Shown one piece after another: positions 15,946 through 19,537 of a stretch of 19,537 nt of DNA. Below the pieces are notes generated by a model. That model made no database searches, was not told where the DNA came from, and saw only the letters and a list, made by a program, of their open reading frames with translations. Origin of the DNA: an uncultured Micrococcales bacterium (GTDB lineage Bacteria > Actinomycetota > Actinomycetes > Actinomycetales > Microbacteriaceae); NCBI GenBank assembly GCA_903853515.1, contig CAINTU010000187.1:1-19537 (forward strand), in the 5' to 3' direction. The position numbers and the translations under genes were made by a program. Position 1 is the stretch's first letter. Each line of letters begins with the position of its first letter.

Positions 15946-16271
15946 GCGATTTAGAGCTTGAACCAAAGCGCTATGACGCGGCTCTAGAAGCGCTCAAAGA
16001 AGTAATCGACCCCGAGATTGGCGTAAACATCGTCGACCTGGGATTGATCTATGACCTTCGCAAGAGTGAAGACGAATCGCTTTTGATTCACATGACCCTA
16101 ACCTCAGCCGGTTGCCCTTTGACAGACGTGATCGAAGAGCAGACCGCGCAGGCACTAGATGGGGTAGAGCCAGCATTTCGAATCAATTGGGTGTGGATGC
16201 CGCCTTGGGGTCCAGAACGCATCACTGACGACGGCAAAGAGCAAATGCGAGCAATCGGATTCGCTATCTAA
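15942..16271 (+). CDS. sufT: SufT-like DUF59/MIP18 Fe-S maturation factor
   Basis: A 109-residue protein of the DUF59 (MIP18/PaaD-like) family, which helps in Fe-S protein maturation. Motifs: DPEIGVNIVDLGLIYDL (residues 23-39), TSAGCP (54-59, with the conserved Cys58) and the C-terminal WMPPWGPERITDDGKEQM (85-102) seen in actinobacterial members. The GTG start (15942) overlaps the sufC TGA by 4 bases, so it is the last gene of the suf operon. In many actinobacteria sufS and sufU lie between sufC and this gene; both are missing here. The symbol is by family and context. Confidence 0.9.
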   Translation: MSDLELEPKRYDAALEALKEVIDPEIGVNIVDLGLIYDLRKSEDESLLIHMTLTSAGCPLTDVIEEQTAQALDGVEPAFRINWVWMPPWGPERITDDGKEQMRAIGFAI

Positions 16272-16285
16272 GTTTTGCTTAAAAG

Positions 16286-16320
16286 AAATCGCGGGCACAG
16301 CCAATCTGTGCCCGCGATTT
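16286..16320. terminator. Strong bidirectional intrinsic terminator between sufT and bioY
   Basis: A perfect 15-bp stem (16286-16300 with 16306-16320) around the 5-base loop CCAAT, with a GC-rich middle and an A/T end. The T-rich flank GATTTCGATTT follows on the + strand, and on the - strand GATTTCTTTTAAG follows. It lies 15 bases after the sufT stop and 12 bases past the bioY stop, so it can end both convergent transcripts. Confidence 0.9.
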
Positions 16321-16331
16321 CGATTTAAGAG

Positions 16332-16925
16332 CTATTTCTTTAGGCGCTTCACCAGTACCCAAGAAACCGGCAGCAGGGCAGAGGCAAGCAAAATCTTGAC
16401 CGCATCGCCGACGATGAATGGGTTTAGCCCCGCCGCGAAGGTCGCAGCTAAATCATTGGGGTAACCCACCGAGCCAAGAAAATACGATAGCCATGGCAAA
16501 CCGAATGCATAGATCGCAGCGTTGCCCGCGATGAATCCAAGGGCGACCACGAAAGGTGTGCGGCCAATCTTTCGCTCGGCAAAAAAGCCGACGATGGCTG
16601 CTGCAGCAATGAAGCCGGCAAGGTATCCGAGGGTTGGGCCAAATGCGATGCCTGCTTTTGCACCTGCGAAAACTGGCAAACCAATAGCACCCAGCAAAAC
16701 GTAGAGCAACATCGATAGCGCACCACGCGCGGTGCCAAGAGCCGCGCCAGTTAGCAAGACGGCAAAAGTTTGGCCTGTGATTGGCACTGGCCACATCGGA
16801 ATAGTAATTTGAGCCGCTGCGGCGGTAAGCACGGCGCCTGATGCAATCAGCACGATGTCAGCCGCTAGGCTGCGCGAAATGAACGCGTCAACGATGGTTG
16901 GTTTTCTCGAAACGAGTATCGACAC
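16332..16925 (-). CDS. bioY: Biotin ECF transporter substrate-binding component BioY
   Basis: Membrane S component that binds biotin and brings it in together with an energy-coupling-factor module. The 197-residue protein has about six hydrophobic segments and the BioY landmarks QITIPMWPVPITGQTFAVLL (residues 39-58), LLYVLLGAIGLPVFAG (73-88), GPTLGYLAGF (95-104) and a C-terminal GLNPFIVGDAVKILLA. The start is GTG (16923-16925), preceded by AGGAG at 5 bases. No bioM or bioN ATPase/permease genes are adjacent, so it either shares a general ECF module or works alone. No biotin synthesis gene is present in the window. Confidence 0.93.
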   Translation of the reverse strand: MSILVSRKPTIVDAFISRSLAADIVLIASGAVLTAAAAQITIPMWPVPITGQTFAVLLTGAALGTARGALSMLLYVLLGAIGLPVFAGAKAGIAFGPTLGYLAGFIAAAAIVGFFAERKIGRTPFVVALGFIAGNAAIYAFGLPWLSYFLGSVGYPNDLAATFAAGLNPFIVGDAVKILLASALLPVSWVLVKRLKK

Positions 16926-16953
16926 TTGGACTCCTGAGTGTTGGTTTGTATCG

Positions 16954-16959
16954 ATTGTA
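16954..16959 (-). promoter_or_regulatory. Possible bioY -10 element
   Basis: On the - strand TACAAT fits the TANNNT -10 pattern and would start transcription about 20 bases before the bioY GTG, just ahead of the AGGAG ribosome site. No clear -35 is visible. On the + strand TAGACT (16958-16963) overlaps it and could serve the divergent ABC-F gene, so the two promoters may compete. No clear palindrome for a biotin repressor is seen in the 74-base gap. Confidence 0.35.
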
Positions 16960-16999
16960 GACTAGGCCTTTTGGAATAGCTGTTAGACGGGTTGACTTC

Positions 17000-18598
17000 T
17001 TGATCAATGTCAAAGACCTAGAGATCACCATTGGTGCTCGGGTTCTAATGACCGGCGTCAACTTTCAGGTCAGCCGCGGCGACAAAGTTGGGCTAGTTGG
17101 CCGCAACGGCGCTGGCAAAACCACACTAACCAAAGTCATCGCCGGCGATTTTGAATCGAGCAATGGCGCGGTTGAGGTCACTGGGCAAATAGGGTATTTG
17201 CCTCAGGATCCAAGAACTGGCGACCTAACCGAACTTGCCCGCACAAGAATTTTGAATGCAAGAGGCCTGGGCACCATCATCACCAAGCTCGAAGAGACGC
17301 AGACCCAGATGGGCTCAGTCGATGAGGCGGTATATGAAGCTGCAATGCAGCGATATTCAAAACTTGAGGCTCAATTCGAGGCAGCAGGTGGTTACGCGGC
17401 AGAAGCCGAAGCGGCCGCAATCGCAAGCAACCTCGGGCTCAAAGACCAAGTCTTGAACCAGCCGCTGTCGACGCTCTCAGGTGGTCAGCGTCGCCGAATC
17501 GAGCTTGCCCGAATTCTATTCAGTGATGCTCAGACCATGATTCTCGACGAACCGACAAACCACCTCGATGCAGACTCGATTGTGTGGTTGCGCGATTTCT
17601 TGAAGAACTATCAGGGCGGCTTAATCGTGATTAGTCACGATGTTGAGTTGGTTGAATCGACCGTAAACCGAGTTTTTTATCTTGATGCTCTTCGCGGTGT
17701 GATCGACATCTACAACATGGGTTGGAAGGCGTATCAAAAGCAGCGCGAGTCTGACGAAGAACGTCGAAAGCGCGAGCGCGGCAATGCCGAAAAGAAAGCC
17801 GCGATGCTGCAAATGCAGGCTGCTAAATTCGGAGCGAAGGCCACTAAAGCAGTTGCCGCTCAACAGATGGCGAGGCGTGCCGAGAAATTGCTCTCTGGCC
17901 TAGAAGAGATTCGCGAAGTTGACCGAGTTGCCAAAATTCGTTTCCCTGATCCGCAACCATGTGGCAAGACACCTTTGTTTGCCAAGAACCTATCTAAGTC
18001 TTATGGTTCGCTCGAGATTTTCACGGCTGTCGACTTGGCCATCGACCGTGGCTCTCGGGTTGTCATCATCGGTCTTAACGGTGCCGGCAAAACAACCCTG
18101 CTTCGCATGCTTGCCGGCGTTGATAAACCAGATACCGGAGCCATAGAACCAGGTCATGGCCTCAAGGTCGGCTATTACGCCCAAGAGCATGAAACTCTCG
18201 ACGTCGCAAAAACTGTGCTGCAGAATATGCAGGCAAACGCACCAGAACTTGGCGACACGGATGCCCGAAAGGTGCTTGGCTCTTTTCTTTTCACCGGCGA
18301 TGATGTTGATAAGCCCGCCGGAGTGCTCTCTGGTGGCGAGAAGACTCGTCTAGCGCTTGCGTCTCTGGTGGTCTCGGCAGCGAATGTGTTGCTGCTCGAC
18401 GAACCGACAAACAACCTCGACCCAGCATCTCGTCTCGAGATTCTTCGCGCCCTGGCAACTTTCAAGGGCGCAGTCGTTTTGGTTTCGCACGACGTTGGTG
18501 CGGTCGATGCTCTAAATCCTGAGCGCGTCTTGGTGATGCCTGATGGGGTAGAAGACCATTGGAACGAAAGCTATCGCGACCTGATCACGCTCTCATAA
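17000..18598 (+). CDS. ABC-F family ATPase
   Basis: A 532-residue protein with two fused ATP-binding domains and no membrane segment, the ABC-F pattern; such proteins act on ribosomes in translation control or antibiotic protection. Domain 1: Walker A GRNGAGKTT (residues 34-42), signature LSGGQ (159-163), Walker B ILDEPTNHLD (181-190). Linker at about 240-320, rich in Lys/Arg/Glu, predicted helical. Domain 2: Walker A GLNGAGKTT (358-366), signature LSGGE (443-447), Walker B LLLDEPTNNLD (464-474). The start is TTG at 17000, the only in-frame choice near the conserved MINVKDLEI beginning; the ribosome site is poor. The subfamily and any resistance role cannot be told by eye; in this setting it is more likely a housekeeping member. 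Confidence 0.93.
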   Translation: MINVKDLEITIGARVLMTGVNFQVSRGDKVGLVGRNGAGKTTLTKVIAGDFESSNGAVEVTGQIGYLPQDPRTGDLTELARTRILNARGLGTIITKLEETQTQMGSVDEAVYEAAMQRYSKLEAQFEAAGGYAAEAEAAAIASNLGLKDQVLNQPLSTLSGGQRRRIELARILFSDAQTMILDEPTNHLDADSIVWLRDFLKNYQGGLIVISHDVELVESTVNRVFYLDALRGVIDIYNMGWKAYQKQRESDEERRKRERGNAEKKAAMLQMQAAKFGAKATKAVAAQQMARRAEKLLSGLEEIREVDRVAKIRFPDPQPCGKTPLFAKNLSKSYGSLEIFTAVDLAIDRGSRVVIIGLNGAGKTTLLRMLAGVDKPDTGAIEPGHGLKVGYYAQEHETLDVAKTVLQNMQANAPELGDTDARKVLGSFLFTGDDVDKPAGVLSGGEKTRLALASLVVSAANVLLLDEPTNNLDPASRLEILRALATFKGAVVLVSHDVGAVDALNPERVLVMPDGVEDHWNESYRDLITLS

Positions 18599-18611
18599 CT
18601 CTCTAAAACTA

Positions 18612-19460
18612 CTAAAGCAGCAATAAATCTTCAGCGTCGTCGTCGGCTTGCCCGACCTTGCGCCTAACCGGTTTTGGTTTGGCCCGGCCCGCGGCAATTT
18701 CAATGGCAAGTCGTTCTTGGCGAATCGCCCACACTACGGCCGCAATTGCCATTAGAGCGAAAAGCAACCATTGCAGCGCATAACTCAGGTGATTACCTTC
18801 ATCAAGTTCTGGCTTCGGCAATTCAGTGCCGCGATCGAACTTTGGGCTCTCACTCGTCAATCGAATATAGCCAGCGGTATAAACCTTTAGGTCTGACACA
18901 GCCGTTGGCAACTCGCTTGTAGCCGCCCTGGTATCGATGCTCGGCAATTCACCCTTTGGTGCACCGCGATCAAGTTTTGGTTCGGCAGCACGAAGGCGAC
19001 CAACCAGAGTTTCAGTGCCAAGGGGAAGCGCCGGAATGTGATCTGGTCGATCATGCAAATCACCTGTTGGCAACCAGCCACGATCGATAAACACGATGCG
19101 TCCGGCGTCAGTTCTAAAAGCGGCGAGTTGCAAAAAGCCGGGATTGCCATCCATGGGGCGGTTTCTGATCAACCACGAAGCGTTTGCAATATATTTGCCG
19201 TGCAGGCTCACAGGGCGCCACTCTAGCTCGGGTTCGAATGCATCAAGGTTTTTCACTAGTGCTGCAAAAGCGGCTGGCGTTTGATCGTAGTTATTGATCA
19301 CAAGATTGTTGCTGGCAACCACTTGGGCACGCCTAGCGAATTGCCACTGCGATAAAAACCAGCAAGCAATCGAAAAAATCGCCACCAATGCAAACCAAGT
19401 TAGATAGCGCTTTAGGCGAGCTGAGTCTGTGCTCGGTGACTTGGACTTACTGTTTGACAT
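18612..19460 (-). CDS. SURF1 family cytochrome c oxidase assembly protein
   Basis: SURF1 proteins help insert heme A into cytochrome oxidase subunit I. The 282-residue protein has the family layout: an N-terminal membrane segment (about residues 20-38, ending WFLSQWQFARR), a periplasmic domain with WLIRNRPMDGNPGF and FIDRGWLP, and a second membrane segment introduced by GNHLSYALQWLLFALMA (about 221-237). A charged cytoplasmic tail ends in acidic residues and LLLL. ATG start with no clear Shine-Dalgarno, 8 bases past the stop of a possible upstream gene. It fits functionally with ctaA and ctaB earlier in the window. Confidence 0.92.
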   Translation of the reverse strand: MSNSKSKSPSTDSARLKRYLTWFALVAIFSIACWFLSQWQFARRAQVVASNNLVINNYDQTPAAFAALVKNLDAFEPELEWRPVSLHGKYIANASWLIRNRPMDGNPGFLQLAAFRTDAGRIVFIDRGWLPTGDLHDRPDHIPALPLGTETLVGRLRAAEPKLDRGAPKGELPSIDTRAATSELPTAVSDLKVYTAGYIRLTSESPKFDRGTELPKPELDEGNHLSYALQWLLFALMAIAAVVWAIRQERLAIEIAAGRAKPKPVRRKVGQADDDAEDLLLL

Positions 19461-19468
19461 TCGTGAAG

Positions 19469-19537
19469 CTAATCGTCTTTGCTGGCCTGCAAGAAATCAG
19501 CGGCACTAATTGCGATAGTGGCTGCCTGTGCCTTTGG
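19469..19537 (-). CDS. Possible C-terminal tail of an unidentified gene entering from the right edge
   Basis: One - strand frame is open from the window edge for 22 codons and stops at TAG (19469-19471), 8 bases before the SURF1 ATG; it ends AISAADFLQASKDD. The spacing resembles an operon joint, and the absence of a Shine-Dalgarno before SURF1 would fit coupling. The fragment is too short to identify, and another frame is also open here, so this is tentative. Confidence 0.35.
   Translation of the reverse strand, partial: PKAQAATIAISAADFLQASKDD

Noticed and set aside
17000..18598. ABC-F gene as an antibiotic resistance determinant
   Set aside because: The ABC-F architecture alone does not show resistance, and nothing else in the neighbourhood suggests antibiotic production or transfer.
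1..19537. Mobile elements, prophage, CRISPR arrays, tRNA or rRNA genes
   Set aside because: Nearly all bases are taken up by recognisable core genes; no transposase or integrase, no regularly spaced repeats, and no cloverleaf-like sequence in the short gaps.

Overview
The window looks like the chromosome of a small-genome actinobacterium, most likely a Microbacteriaceae member of the freshwater/marine 'Luna' type (Rhodoluna or Aquiluna-like). This is inferred from gene order (rbpA facing pgl; a tkt-tal-pgi-zwf-opcA-pgl operon; ctaB divergent from tkt; a suf operon with a Rieske gene between sufD and sufC), from actinobacterial-type OpcA and RbpA, from roughly even base composition judged by eye, and from very tight packing. 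I see no mobile element, CRISPR array, tRNA or rRNA. No gap without a gene exceeds about 205 bases.

Layout. 3-557 (+) is the C-terminal part of the RNA polymerase-binding protein RbpA, which carries a long Lys/Ala/Pro repeat tail. It converges on 561-8648 (-), a six-gene operon that in transcription order reads tkt, tal, pgi, zwf, opcA, pgl. Together these supply the oxidative entry of the pentose phosphate pathway (Zwf with its partner OpcA, then Pgl), most of the non-oxidative branch (Tkt, Tal), and the link to glycolysis (Pgi). Joints are a few bases or overlapping (TAATG, GTGA), suggesting translational coupling.

8834-12046 holds ctaB (+), then a convergent photolyase and ctaA (-). CtaB makes heme O from heme B and CtaA makes heme A from heme O. 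With SURF1 at 18612-19460 this implies an aa3-type cytochrome oxidase encoded elsewhere. A class I DNA photolyase lies 8 bases downstream of ctaA in the same direction.

12251-16271 (+) is the Fe-S cluster assembly operon sufB-sufD-Rieske-sufC-sufT(DUF59), without sufS, sufU or sufR. It has an unusual structured leader with a possible 9-codon upstream ORF. It ends at a perfect 15-bp stem terminator shared with bioY, the biotin ECF transporter S component, on the other strand. bioY is divergent from an ABC-F ATPase gene (17000-18598), which converges on SURF1. A 22-codon tail of an unidentified gene may enter from the right edge.

The most noteworthy items are the histone H1-like repeat tail on RbpA and the suf leader region (repeated heptamer, upstream ORF and mutually exclusive hairpins). 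The rest is orderly core-genome content. Eight of the 17 protein genes with a visible start appear to use GTG or TTG.
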